DNA of 64,000 nucleotides from Alcaligenes endophyticus (GCF_026344035.1 NZ_JAPKND010000003.1:62001-126000); one strand, 5' to 3'; shown: positions 39,274 to 47,010, counted from the stretch's first letter. Program-made: numbers and translations. The notes: generated by a model from the sequence alone, not told the origin.

Positions 39274-40380
39274 ATGATCCATATACTGTATTTAGAAAAC
39301 AACCCAGAACACATCGAGCTATTTCTACAACAAGCGGCCTCAGTTGGCTTAACTGCTGTAGCAGCGGGCTCTGTAGAAGAAGCCCTAGTACGATATCAAC
39401 AAAAAACGGCTCAGTTTGTTTGTGTAGGAACCCAGTTTCCTGAACATGCAGCCCAGGCGCTTCATGAGCGTTGGTCAAAAAAGCATGCCGCTCACTTTTA
39501 TTGGTCCACCCCCTTAGGCTCTGCCTCAAAAACTCCAAAAGTGAATCGCATACATAGCTTTTTACAAAAGATTAAAGATGACCATGAGGCCACTATAAAT
39601 CTAGCTAAGCAAAACCCGCCACAGCATGATTTCTATGGCTTTGTCGGGCGTTCGCCCAGCATGCTTAAACTTTACCAAGAGATTCGTAAGGTGGCCCCCA
39701 CCGATGTTCCAGTGCTACTTATCGGAGAGAGCGGCACAGGTAAAGACTTAGCAGCAAATGCCATACATCAACATAGCTTACGTAGGGAAAAAGCCTATAT
39801 GCCTGTTAATTGCGCAGCCCTTTCCACTCAGGTCATAGAAAGTGAGCTCTTCGGCCATGAAAGAGGTAGCTTCACAGGCGCTGAAAAGGATAGACAAGGT
39901 TATTTTGCTACTGCCCATGAGGGCACTTTATTTTTAGATGAAATAACAGAAATGCCTATACAGGCACAAACTAAGCTATTGCGTGTGGTAGAAAAAGGGG
40001 AGTATTTACGGGTTGGCAGCAGCACTATTTTTCATTGTAATTTTCGCCTTATTGCCGCCACTAATCGCGACCCGATTCAAGCTATTCAAGCACAACGCCT
40101 ACGCGAAGACCTTTATTATCGCTTAAGCGTATTCCCTATTTACTTACCTCCCTTACGAGACCGCGGTGACGATATTGAACGTCTAGCGCAGAAATTCTTA
40201 GAAAGCCTGAACCAAGAGCATCACACTCATAAGCAACTTTCTGCGGCTAGCCTGACACATTTAAAAAATTATGATTGGCCTGGCAATGTCCGTGAGTTAC
40301 ATAACGTAGTCTTACGCGCTTATATCCTCGGTGATCAGCAAGAAATACACTTATCAACTGAGTTAGAGCAAGAGGCGTGA
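39274..40380 (+). CDS. sigma-54 activator (AAA+) with degenerate receiver and no DNA-binding domain
   Basis: 368 residues; ATG with CAGGAG 6 bases upstream. Residues ~1-110 follow a response-regulator receiver, but the acidic pair is EN (YLENNPEH) and the phosphoacceptor Asp is replaced (FVCVGTQFPEH), so it cannot be phosphorylated normally. Residues ~125-350 are a sigma-54 activation AAA+ domain: Walker A GESGTGKD, the sigma-54 contact loop ELFGHERGSFTGA (GSFTGA in place of GAFTGA), Walker B GTLFLDEI and DYYRLSVFPIYLPPLRDR-like text read as LYYRLSVFPIYLPPLRDR. The chain stops shortly after WPGNVRELHN; the Fis-type helix-turn-helix is absent. It should remodel sigma-54 open complexes from solution. 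It lies upstream of a second rpoN gene, its probable partner. Confidence 0.88.
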   Translation: MIHILYLENNPEHIELFLQQAASVGLTAVAAGSVEEALVRYQQKTAQFVCVGTQFPEHAAQALHERWSKKHAAHFYWSTPLGSASKTPKVNRIHSFLQKIKDDHEATINLAKQNPPQHDFYGFVGRSPSMLKLYQEIRKVAPTDVPVLLIGESGTGKDLAANAIHQHSLRREKAYMPVNCAALSTQVIESELFGHERGSFTGAEKDRQGYFATAHEGTLFLDEITEMPIQAQTKLLRVVEKGEYLRVGSSTIFHCNFRLIAATNRDPIQAIQAQRLREDLYYRLSVFPIYLPPLRDRGDDIERLAQKFLESLNQEHHTHKQLSAASLTHLKNYDWPGNVRELHNVVLRAYILGDQQEIHLSTELEQEA

Positions 40381-40402
40381 GGCCCCCTGCCCAAACGTAC
40401 AC

Positions 40403-40936
40403 TTACGGACTAGGGCTTTGCATAGAACGGTACAACACGGTGGCATGCTGAAAGTGTTGCTGCAATATAGGCAATGCATCATTCGCAAACCCTAGCACCT
40501 CACGATCTTTGCCACGCTCGATATAGTCTTGAAACCTTTTGATGGTTTCTTCATGCGCCGCCACACCCAGCTTTTGCGCATAGTCGGCGTCAAAATCACG
40601 CCCTTCTTTGCTCTTTAATAACGTTAGCTTGGCTTTTTGCATCAAGCTAGGCCCTTCAGGCATATCTATCTCTAGCCGGGCCGCTATTTGCTGTAAGGCT
40701 TGCGCTAGCTGCTTGTGCTCATCAACCATCATCTGAGCATAATCTTTTACCCGAGGATCAGTACTGTACTCTAAGGCATAGTGTGCTGCCTCCATTTCGT
40801 AGTTACCCGCGTGGGCGGCATCCTCTATAAACCCTTTTTCCTCGGAAAACATGTCTACCGCTTGTGCGCTCCGCAACCCCATGCCCAACACCAAGGCCGC
40901 TGCAAAAGTCATACATATCCAATGACGGTTACGCAT
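40403..40936 (-). CDS. exported DUF4142 family protein
   Basis: 177 residues. Signal peptide ~8-27 (CMTFAAALVLGMGLRSAQA, cleavage before VDMF). The mature helical bundle has the DUF4142 features FIEDAAHAGNYEMEAAHYAL, PRVKDYAQMMVDEHKQL and GVAAHEETIKRFQDYIERG. Members are periplasmic or outer-membrane linked ferritin-like proteins, often stress-induced; no reaction is established. AAGGAG precedes the ATG. A strong sigma-54 type promoter element lies about 80 bp upstream. It is convergent with the activator gene and divergent from the rpoN copy. Confidence 0.85.
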   Translation of the reverse strand: MRNRHWICMTFAAALVLGMGLRSAQAVDMFSEEKGFIEDAAHAGNYEMEAAHYALEYSTDPRVKDYAQMMVDEHKQLAQALQQIAARLEIDMPEGPSLMQKAKLTLLKSKEGRDFDADYAQKLGVAAHEETIKRFQDYIERGKDREVLGFANDALPILQQHFQHATVLYRSMQSPSP

Positions 40937-41015
40937 ATACGCTCCTTACTGTGTGTTCATCAAATTTGCCACTGCTGTTCGGCATGCCGATAGCTGCAGC
41001 CACTTATCTTTATCC

Positions 41016-41033
41016 TAGCAAGCACTGTGCCCA
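41016..41033 (-). promoter_or_regulatory. sigma-54 promoter (-24/-12) for the DUF4142 gene
   Basis: Minus strand reads TGGGCACAGTGCTTGCTA: GG at 41031-41030, GC at 41019-41018, exactly ten bases apart, with GCAC and TTGCT matching the consensus TGGCAC-N5-TTGCW except for one base before GG. The expected start point near 41006 gives a leader of about 70 bases. Confidence 0.65.
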
Positions 41034-41051
41034 TCCTGTGCTGCCCGCCCT

Positions 41052-41068
41052 TGGGAACACTATTTGCT
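41052..41068 (+). promoter_or_regulatory. sigma-54 promoter (-24/-12) for the rpoN paralogue
   Basis: TGGGAACACTATTTGCT: GG at 41054-41055, GC at 41066-41067, ten bases apart, with TTTGCT matching the -12 consensus. The core GGAACACTATTTGCT is nearly the same as the element before the KGG gene (GGAACACTTTCTGCT). Predicted start near 41079, 66 bases before the ATG. It suggests that the sigma factor is made under sigma-54 control. Only 19 bp separate it from the divergent DUF4142 element. Confidence 0.65.
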
Positions 41069-41144
41069 AACTAAATTGGCGATACAGGGTGAAAGGTCTA
41101 GCATTTTTTCTTCTTTATGTTCACACCGACAGGGAGGCCATAGC

Positions 41145-42473
41145 ATGTCCTTACAACTTACTCCTCAATTGAAAATGCAATTGCATTTATCGCAACGGCT
41201 ACAACAAGCCGCCCGCCTACTCGAAATGTCTGCCCAAGACGTACAGCAGCTCATCGAACAGAGTCAGGATAATCCTTGTATTGAACAGGCCGAGGCTCCC
41301 GAGCCCTTACAAGTTGATCATTTAACCCATAAACACGCACATGCCGATATCTCCGAGTGGCAAGACAGAGTGACTGCTCCTACTCCACGCTACCACCAGC
41401 TCTATAGCAACGTCCGCTTAAGCCATGCTAGCCCCGAGATCAAACTACTGTGTTATTTCATTATTGATGCATTAGATGAAAATGGCTATTTCACGCAACA
41501 GTTCGATCACTTATTACCCAGCGGCCACCCTGGCGTGGCTGACAGCGATTGGCAGACAGCTCTGGCCCTTGTACAACAGCTTAGCCCGGCTGGCATGGCT
41601 GCACGAAACCTAACAGAAGCCCTACACTTACAAGTTCAAGCTTTAGGGCTGCGCGACACCAGCCTTGAACAAGCCTTGCATTATTTCATTGAGCATGACC
41701 TAGCGCGCATCGCCAAAGGTGAAATGAGCCATTTAAATGACTATTCAACCGAAGCCCCTCATGTGCGCTACAAGGATTTACTTAGGATGGTGCGCCGCTT
41801 AAATCCTAAGCCTGGACTACATTTCGCTTCCACCCAACCGGCTATACGGATACCTGACGTTTACCTTGTTCGTCATCAAGGCCAATGGCTTATTGCGCCC
41901 AACCCGAACAGCATGCCTGAAGTAACGGTGCCGACTGAATATATCCAATATTTGGCAAGCCACAAACATCAAGCACTTCAGGCCAAATTAAAGGAAGCTC
42001 AACAATTAAGCACTGCTTTAGCCATGCGTAAAGCCACCATATGTCGAGTAGCTACCCGCCTTGTGGAGCATCAGGCTCTATTTTTTGAAGTGGGGGAGCA
42101 AGCCCTGCAAGCACTGACTATACGTCAGCTTGCACAGGACCTAGGCCTGCACGAATCGACAGTCTCGCGTGCCACCATGAACAAATACATCAGTACGCCG
42201 ATGGGCATTTATAGCTTTCGCTTCTTTTTCTCCGGTGAGCTAGAAACAAGTTTTGGAGGACGCTGCTCTAGCGCCACGGCTAAGTCCCTCATTCGTGACT
42301 TAATCAAAGCTGAACCCAGCGATGCCCCATTAAGTGATGTAGACATACACCAGCACTTACGCCAACAAAGCATAACGATCTCTAAGCGTACCGTTACCAA
42401 GTACCGCTTACAAATGCGTATCCCGAACGCTAAAGAACGATCACGCCATGCCTTATTGAAGGATTTGCATTAA
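41145..42473 (+). CDS. second RNA polymerase sigma-54 factor (RpoN paralogue)
   Basis: 442 residues from the ATG at 41145, chosen for AGGGAGG 7 bases upstream; an in-frame TTG at 41064 lies before the promoter's expected start point. Region I is Gln/Leu-rich (LTPQLKMQLHLSQRLQQAARLLEMS). The core-binding domain covers ~100-270 (IDALDENGYFT, LSPAGMAARNLTEAL, LNPKPGLHFAS). The helix-turn-helix is LTIRQLAQDLGLHESTVSRAT with NKYISTPMGIYSFRFFFS after it. The RpoN box reads SKRTVTKYRLQMRIP in place of ARRTVAKYREMLGIP, with RTVxKYR intact. Region II is short. A housekeeping rpoN should exist elsewhere. The neighbouring activator and stress genes suggest a dedicated regulon. Confidence 0.9.
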   Translation: MSLQLTPQLKMQLHLSQRLQQAARLLEMSAQDVQQLIEQSQDNPCIEQAEAPEPLQVDHLTHKHAHADISEWQDRVTAPTPRYHQLYSNVRLSHASPEIKLLCYFIIDALDENGYFTQQFDHLLPSGHPGVADSDWQTALALVQQLSPAGMAARNLTEALHLQVQALGLRDTSLEQALHYFIEHDLARIAKGEMSHLNDYSTEAPHVRYKDLLRMVRRLNPKPGLHFASTQPAIRIPDVYLVRHQGQWLIAPNPNSMPEVTVPTEYIQYLASHKHQALQAKLKEAQQLSTALAMRKATICRVATRLVEHQALFFEVGEQALQALTIRQLAQDLGLHESTVSRATMNKYISTPMGIYSFRFFFSGELETSFGGRCSSATAKSLIRDLIKAEPSDAPLSDVDIHQHLRQQSITISKRTVTKYRLQMRIPNAKERSRHALLKDLH

Positions 42474-42526
42474 GTCTCCCGTTCTGCCCCTATTTCCTCG
42501 CAAGCTGCCCCACACCTTAATAGCCT

Positions 42527-42542
42527 AGGAACACTTTCTGCT
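42527..42542 (+). promoter_or_regulatory. sigma-54 promoter (-24/-12) for the KGG-SDR-otsB operon
   Basis: AGGAACACTTTCTGCT: GG at 42528-42529, GC at 42540-42541, ten bases apart. It shares GGAACACT-x-T-x-TGCT with the rpoN-paralogue promoter. Predicted start near 42553, 38 bases before the KGG start codon, which is preceded by AGGAG. Confidence 0.6.
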
Positions 42543-42590
42543 AGAAGAAAAGTACCGGTCAACGGTTTTTTTTCAATTTAGGAGAGTCTT

Positions 42591-42944
42591 ATGACTAAGC
42601 ATACTGATGATAAACACCACGGTACCGAGAATCGCGGCTTTGCTTCAATGGACAAAGACAAGCAACGTGAGATTGCAGCGGAAGGGGGACGTGCTGCGCA
42701 TGAGAAAGGCACAGCACACGAATTCACCTCTGAGGAGGCTCGTAAAGCCGGCGAAAAAGGTGGGAAAGTAGCCCACGAACGAGGCACCGCGCATGAGTTC
42801 ACTTCTGAAGAGGCTCGCGACGCAGGCTCAAAAGGGGGGAAAGCTGCCCATGAAAAGGGCACAGCACACGAATTCACCTCTGAAGAGGCTCGTAAAGCAG
42901 GTGAGAAAGGCGGCCAAGCTAGCCATGGGAAAACGCATCGTTAA
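42591..42944 (+). CDS. KGG-repeat (GsiB/Con-10-like) general stress protein
   Basis: 117 residues, highly hydrophilic. NRGFASMDKDKQREIAAEGG is the classic KGG motif start, followed by three near-identical 25-residue units from residue 40, each beginning GTAHEFTSEEAR and containing (E/S)KGGK. Proteins of this type (Bacillus GsiB, fungal Con-10, bacterial KGG proteins) accumulate in stress and resemble desiccation-protective LEA-type chains. A sigma-54 element precedes it. The minus strand of the repeats also stays open, which is a side effect of the repeat composition. Confidence 0.85.
   Translation: MTKHTDDKHHGTENRGFASMDKDKQREIAAEGGRAAHEKGTAHEFTSEEARKAGEKGGKVAHERGTAHEFTSEEARDAGSKGGKAAHEKGTAHEFTSEEARKAGEKGGQASHGKTHR
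42708..42932 (+). repeat. three tandem 75-bp repeats inside the KGG gene
   Basis: Units start at 42708, 42783 and 42858 (GGCAC at each). Units 1 and 3 share the same wording over their first ~25 bases, while unit 2 differs at several third positions (ACCGCGCATGAGTTC against ACAGCACACGAATTC), so copies 1 and 3 are the more recent pair or have been converted. Confidence 0.85.
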
Positions 42945-42954
42945 GTCCAAGAAC

Positions 42955-42991
42955 GCCCAAGTGAGCTTTTTTCCAAGCCGCTTGGGCTTTT
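42955..42991 (+). terminator. weak terminator between the KGG and SDR genes
   Basis: GCCCAAG (42955-42961) pairs with CTTGGGC (42981-42987), followed by TTTT. The 19-base loop makes it weak, so it likely lets part of the transcription through and gives more KGG mRNA than SDR-otsB mRNA. Confidence 0.5.
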
Positions 42992-43011
42992 CCTGTCAAG
43001 GAGCGCATAGT

Positions 43012-43986
43012 ATGTCTGATACCCGCGACACATTAAACCAACAGCGTCACATCCAAGAACAACAAAATAAAAAAGACCAACAAGGCTTAGACCAAACCGA
43101 GCCCGTTACCCATGCAGCCACGCGTCCTGGCAGCCACTATCCCACTCCTCCACTACCGGCGCAACAGCAACAGAAACCTGGCCTTGAGACTGATCTGACG
43201 CCGCCGCCAGACTATCAAGCGACCCGCTACCGCGGCAGTGCAAAGTTAGAAAATAAGGTCGCCCTGATTACGGGTGGCGACTCTGGTATAGGACGAGCAG
43301 TAGCAGTTCTTTATGCACGAGAAGGCGCTGATATTGCCATCGTTTATCTCTGCGAAGAGGCGGACGCTGAGCAAACTAGAGCGGATGTGGAAAATGAGGG
43401 CAGACAATGTTTATGCTTGCGGGGCGACGTCAAAGATCCAGAGTTTTGTCGTCAAGCGGCAGAGCAGGTGGTAGAGCATTACGGAAAAATCAATGTACTG
43501 GTTAATAATGCAGGCTTCCAAGAGCATGCTTCCTCTTTACTAGATCTTAGCCCCGAGCGTTTGGACGAAACATTTAGAACCAATATTTACGGGTATATTT
43601 TCATGGCCCAAGCATGTTTACCCCATCTTCACCGAGGCGACTGCATTATCAATACCAGCTCGGTCACCGCGAGTAAGGGGAATGCACAATTGCTGGACTA
43701 CGCCAGTACCAAAGGGGCCATTAACGCTTTCACTTATTCATTAGCAAGCAATCTAGTCGATGAAGGCATCAGAGTGAATGCCGTATCTCCAGGCCCAGTC
43801 TGGACACCACTAAATCCTGCCGATCGCCCCGCCTCTGATATGGCTGACTTTGGAAAGGAAACGGCCTTTCACCGCCCTGCGCAACCTGAAGAAATTGCCC
43901 CTGCCTATGTATATTTAGGCAGCAACATCACTGCCAGCTATGTAACAGGTAGCATATTGTCTATTAGCGGCACACCAGGGAGCTAA
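43012..43986 (+). CDS. general-stress short-chain dehydrogenase, YghA/YdaD-like
   Basis: 324 residues from the ATG at 43012, with AAGGAG 8 bases upstream; the frame stays open further left but overlaps the KGG gene. A Gln/Pro-rich extension of ~75 residues precedes the Rossmann domain. The cofactor motif is ALITGGDSGIGRAVA (TGGxxGIG), with NNAG in VLVNNAGFQEH, and the catalytic Tyr-x3-Lys in LDYASTKGAINAF. The long N-tail and the GGDSGIGRA wording are typical of the YghA/GSP39 group, members of which are general-stress proteins in Bacillus. Substrate unknown. otsB starts 1 base after its stop. Confidence 0.85.
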   Translation: MSDTRDTLNQQRHIQEQQNKKDQQGLDQTEPVTHAATRPGSHYPTPPLPAQQQQKPGLETDLTPPPDYQATRYRGSAKLENKVALITGGDSGIGRAVAVLYAREGADIAIVYLCEEADAEQTRADVENEGRQCLCLRGDVKDPEFCRQAAEQVVEHYGKINVLVNNAGFQEHASSLLDLSPERLDETFRTNIYGYIFMAQACLPHLHRGDCIINTSSVTASKGNAQLLDYASTKGAINAFTYSLASNLVDEGIRVNAVSPGPVWTPLNPADRPASDMADFGKETAFHRPAQPEEIAPAYVYLGSNITASYVTGSILSISGTPGS

Positions 43987-43987
43987 A

Positions 43988-44767
43988 ATGCAATTACTAC
44001 CCGATCTATACCATGTCGCTCTATTCTTGGACGTGGATGGCACATTAGCGCCCATCACCCAGCGCCCCCAAGCCGTAGAATTACCTCGTAGTACCTTACG
44101 GCTGCTGGAACAATTAAATACCGCCTGCAATGGCTCACTTGCCTTAGTGTCCGGGCGCGACCTCTTAACACTGCGACGCCTATGCCACCCAACTCCTGTG
44201 GCCCTGATTGCTGAACACGGTATATGCATGGAGGATCAAGACTCACAGGTGCTTTGGTCGGCCGAGCCTGAGCTAGGTGGTTTCGAACAACTAGAACAAG
44301 CCTTACAGTCTTTGTTGCTACCTTACCCCAAGGCTTGGTTAGAACGCAAAACACTCAGTTTTGCCTTGCACTATAAGCTTTGCCCAGAAGCCGGCCCCAC
44401 ACTAGAGAGAAAAATACAGGAAATCCTGCAACTTCATCCGCACTACACCCTACTTGCTGGTAAAGCGGTATTGGAATGTATTCCTAAAGCGTGCGACAAA
44501 GGTGTAGCTCTGGCTAAGGCCCATCAGCTACCTGTTTTTAGTGGCAAAATTCCCATTATGGTAGGAGACGACCTAACCGATGAGCCCGCTTTTAATTATG
44601 TGAATCAGCAACAAGGCATCAGCATTAGAGTAGGCCCGCAAAACTCAACCAGTCACGCGACCTATCAGCTAGAAGACTCAGACAAGCTACTTTCATTACT
44701 AGGCTTCATGCTCGCTAAACATGCGTGCCGGCAAGCAGGTTCCTCTAGTAATAATTATGCTCCCTAA
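43988..44767 (+). CDS. otsB: trehalose-6-phosphate phosphatase
   Basis: 259 residues. HAD-family phosphatase releasing trehalose, a compatible solute. Motif I is FLDVDGTLAPI (DxDGT), the SGRD of LALVSGRDL follows, then the cap, and motif IV is MVGDDLTDEPAF. LVAEHG-type text reads LIAEHGICM. GGGAG sits in the end of the SDR gene and the start follows its stop by one base, so the two are translationally coupled. otsA (the synthase) is not in the window and should lie elsewhere. Confidence 0.93.
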   Translation: MQLLPDLYHVALFLDVDGTLAPITQRPQAVELPRSTLRLLEQLNTACNGSLALVSGRDLLTLRRLCHPTPVALIAEHGICMEDQDSQVLWSAEPELGGFEQLEQALQSLLLPYPKAWLERKTLSFALHYKLCPEAGPTLERKIQEILQLHPHYTLLAGKAVLECIPKACDKGVALAKAHQLPVFSGKIPIMVGDDLTDEPAFNYVNQQQGISIRVGPQNSTSHATYQLEDSDKLLSLLGFMLAKHACRQAGSSSNNYAP

Positions 44768-45325
44768 GGTTTTTCATAAGTTGATCAGATATATGCCCAG
44801 AAAACGCTCTGTTGCTAGTGGCCTCCATGTCCATCGATTTGCTTATCCGGCCCGAATACCATTTTTATTATTTATCAAAGCTGGATAAATCTGTGACTTA
44901 TAGGTACTCAAGAAGGGGACAGCCTCCTATTACTCAGTGCTGAGCCCTGCAATTGAGTACGCATGCATTTATGTACACTCCCACATAAGCCATTGGGCTC
45001 ACCCTATCCAGGGTGTTGAGTTCGATATGCTCCTTAGCGAACCGGCAGACGAGCTAAGTGGCTACATGCGTATTCCCCCTTTTGAGTGAAGTACTATTTA
45101 AACATAGGTATAAGGCAGAGCTAATCTTTATAAATATGTGAACAAAATCGATAGATAGTGCCACACATACGCCGTACCTGTGACCCTGTATCAACTCGTT
45201 CAAACCTCTCCCGCCGTGAAAACCTTTAGACGGCCGAATAAGTTTTCAGGTACACAGAGCTTAAAATATACCTAGTCCCTGCAATATGTGCTACTCAGCG
45301 CTATATAACTACTTAGGTATAAGAA
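44768..45325. other. 558-bp gene-free gap between the stress module and the hpa island
   Basis: No open frame here has a ribosome binding site or a recognisable family. A short hairpin CACCCTATCCAGGGTG lies near 45001. TGAAAAC/GTTTTCA arms at ~45217-45250 may form a leftward terminator for the hpa operon. The base composition changes across it, and it marks the border of the catabolic island. No tRNA or insertion-sequence end is seen. Confidence 0.5.
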
Positions 45326-46138
45326 TTAATATGCCGATCCGGGAACGGTAACAACAGCGTCAATACTCCCTTTAAACTTTGCCAGCAACTCGGTAGCAGC
45401 TCGGCGCAATAGAACTGCATCAACACCCACCGCAACAAAATCCACCCCTAAATCAAGGTATTTCTTGGCTTGATTAATATCGGATTGCAATATCCCTGAA
45501 GCTTTGCCACTCTCACGTATACGCTGTATGGATTGCTCTATTACTGCAATAACATCTGGATGCCCAGGAGTACTGATATATCCCATACTAGCGGCCAAAT
45601 CAGCTGGGCCAATGAACACGCCATCAACACCATCCACCTGAAGTATGTGATCCAAATGCTGCACCCCCTGCGTAGACTCCACCTGACAGATAAGACAAAT
45701 TTCCTCGTCCGCCCGGGTAACGTAATCACTTACCCCACCCCATTTGGCGGCACGCGCAAGCGCGGTTCCAACACCGCGGACACCTCGGGGCGGGTAACGC
45801 ACAGCCGCCACCGCAGCTTGGGCATCGGCTGCATTCTGGACCATAGGAATAAAGAAATTTTGTACTCCTATATCAAGCAATAGCTTCAATTGCACAGCGT
45901 CGTTACTGGCTGGCCGAACAACCGGAGCTACATTATATGCAGCTACAGCCTGCATCTGAGCCAGAATAGTTTGTAAAGTATTGGGAACATGCTCCCCATC
46001 GATTAAGAGCCAATCGTAACCAACACCGGCGCATAGCTCTACTGTGTAGGCACTGGCTAAACCCTGCCATAAGCCAATCAATGGCCTGCCACTTTTTAAG
46101 GCCGTTTTAAATGGATTTGAAGGATGCTGCATACTCAT
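45326..46138 (-). CDS. hpaI: 4-hydroxy-2-oxo-heptane-1,7-dioate aldolase
   Basis: 270 residues. Class II (metal-dependent) aldolase of the HpcH/HpaI family: it splits 4-hydroxy-2-oxoheptanedioate into pyruvate and succinate semialdehyde, the final step of homoprotocatechuate breakdown. LIGLWQGLASAYTVEL, DWLLIDGEHVPN, PVVRPASNDAVQLKLLLDIG, the metal-ligand Glu in ICQVESTQG and DGVFIGPADLAASMG are family motifs. It is the last gene of the hpaG1G2EFHI unit, 16 bp after hpaH. Confidence 0.94.
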   Translation of the reverse strand: MSMQHPSNPFKTALKSGRPLIGLWQGLASAYTVELCAGVGYDWLLIDGEHVPNTLQTILAQMQAVAAYNVAPVVRPASNDAVQLKLLLDIGVQNFFIPMVQNAADAQAAVAAVRYPPRGVRGVGTALARAAKWGGVSDYVTRADEEICLICQVESTQGVQHLDHILQVDGVDGVFIGPADLAASMGYISTPGHPDVIAVIEQSIQRIRESGKASGILQSDINQAKKYLDLGVDFVAVGVDAVLLRRAATELLAKFKGSIDAVVTVPGSAY

Positions 46139-46154
46139 TCTCCCGGCAAGTAAG

Positions 46155-46958
46155 TTAGATAAAACGACAATTTATTGTACCCAGCGGTCCGTAGTCAGCG
46201 TAGAAAACATCGCCCGCCTGTGCCGTGACGGGACGCGTAAATGAACCTGACAAGACCACCTGACCACGCTCTAGGCCGGAGCCTACCAAGGCAAGCTTAT
46301 TGGCTAACCACGCGACACCATTACCGGGATGATTTAAGACACCCAAAGCCAAGCCGGTTTCCTCTATGATGCCGTTTCGCATCAGCCCCGACCCCATCCA
46401 ACGCAGGTCAACAGCATCGGGACGTACCGGGCGTCCACCTAGCATTACAGCCGCGTTAGCCGCGTTATCCGCAATGGTGTCGAATACGGTGCGTGTTTTT
46501 CCGGTTTCTGGATCAATTTGATGAAAACGAGCATCAATGATTTCCAATGCGGGCACGACGTAGTCTGTCGCTAATAACACGTCTGACAAGCTGATATTGG
46601 GGCCAACCAGATCATGCTTAAGAATAAACGCCAATTCAACTTCGACCCTAGGTACGATGAAACGCTGCGCGGGCAAGGGCTGTCCGTCCTGATAAAACAT
46701 ATCATCAAGCAGCACACCAAAGTCAGGCTCATCGATATTGGATGATAGTTGCATAGCACGTGAAGTCAGGCCAACTTTATGCCCTCGTACACTGCGGCCT
46801 GTCTGCAGCTTGTGATTCACCCACGCACTCTGAATGGCGTAGGAATCATCAATGCTCATGTTTGGATACCTGAGTGACACCTGCTTAATCTGTTGCCCTG
46901 TTTGCTCGCTCTGCTCAAGCTCGGCCGCCACCTGCTGTATGATTTTGGAATCCAACAT
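46155..46958 (-). CDS. hpaH: 2-oxo-hept-4-ene-1,7-dioate hydratase
   Basis: 267 residues from the ATG at 46958, where AGGAG precedes it; the frame is open further upstream to 47009. It hydrates OHED to 4-hydroxy-2-oxoheptanedioate, the substrate of HpaI. MhpD/HpaH family features: DDSYAIQSAWVNHKLQTG, VRGHKVGLTSRAMQ, EPDFGVLLDDMF and PRVEVELAFILKHDL with the metal-binding acidic pair. The length equals that of E. coli HpaH. Confidence 0.94.
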   Translation of the reverse strand: MLDSKIIQQVAAELEQSEQTGQQIKQVSLRYPNMSIDDSYAIQSAWVNHKLQTGRSVRGHKVGLTSRAMQLSSNIDEPDFGVLLDDMFYQDGQPLPAQRFIVPRVEVELAFILKHDLVGPNISLSDVLLATDYVVPALEIIDARFHQIDPETGKTRTVFDTIADNAANAAVMLGGRPVRPDAVDLRWMGSGLMRNGIIEETGLALGVLNHPGNGVAWLANKLALVGSGLERGQVVLSGSFTRPVTAQAGDVFYADYGPLGTINCRFI

Positions 46959-47010
46959 CACGCACTCCTGAATAAGTCCGTAGCGACAAAAGCTCATGGC
47001 GCTAAACATC

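Noticed and set aside
41064-41144. Upstream TTG start for the rpoN paralogue
   Set aside because: It lies before the predicted transcription start, and AGGGAGG stands in front of the ATG at 41145, which gives the normal region I start.
42578-42877. Open frame of 99 codons on the minus strand opposite the KGG gene, itself repetitive
   Set aside because: It is the mirror of the three 75-bp repeats; it has no ribosome binding site and its residues show no family pattern.
45001-45050. tRNA-like stretch (GAGTTCGATATGC) in the 558-bp gap
   Set aside because: It looks like a T-loop, but no acceptor stem, D-arm or anticodon arm can be folded around it.
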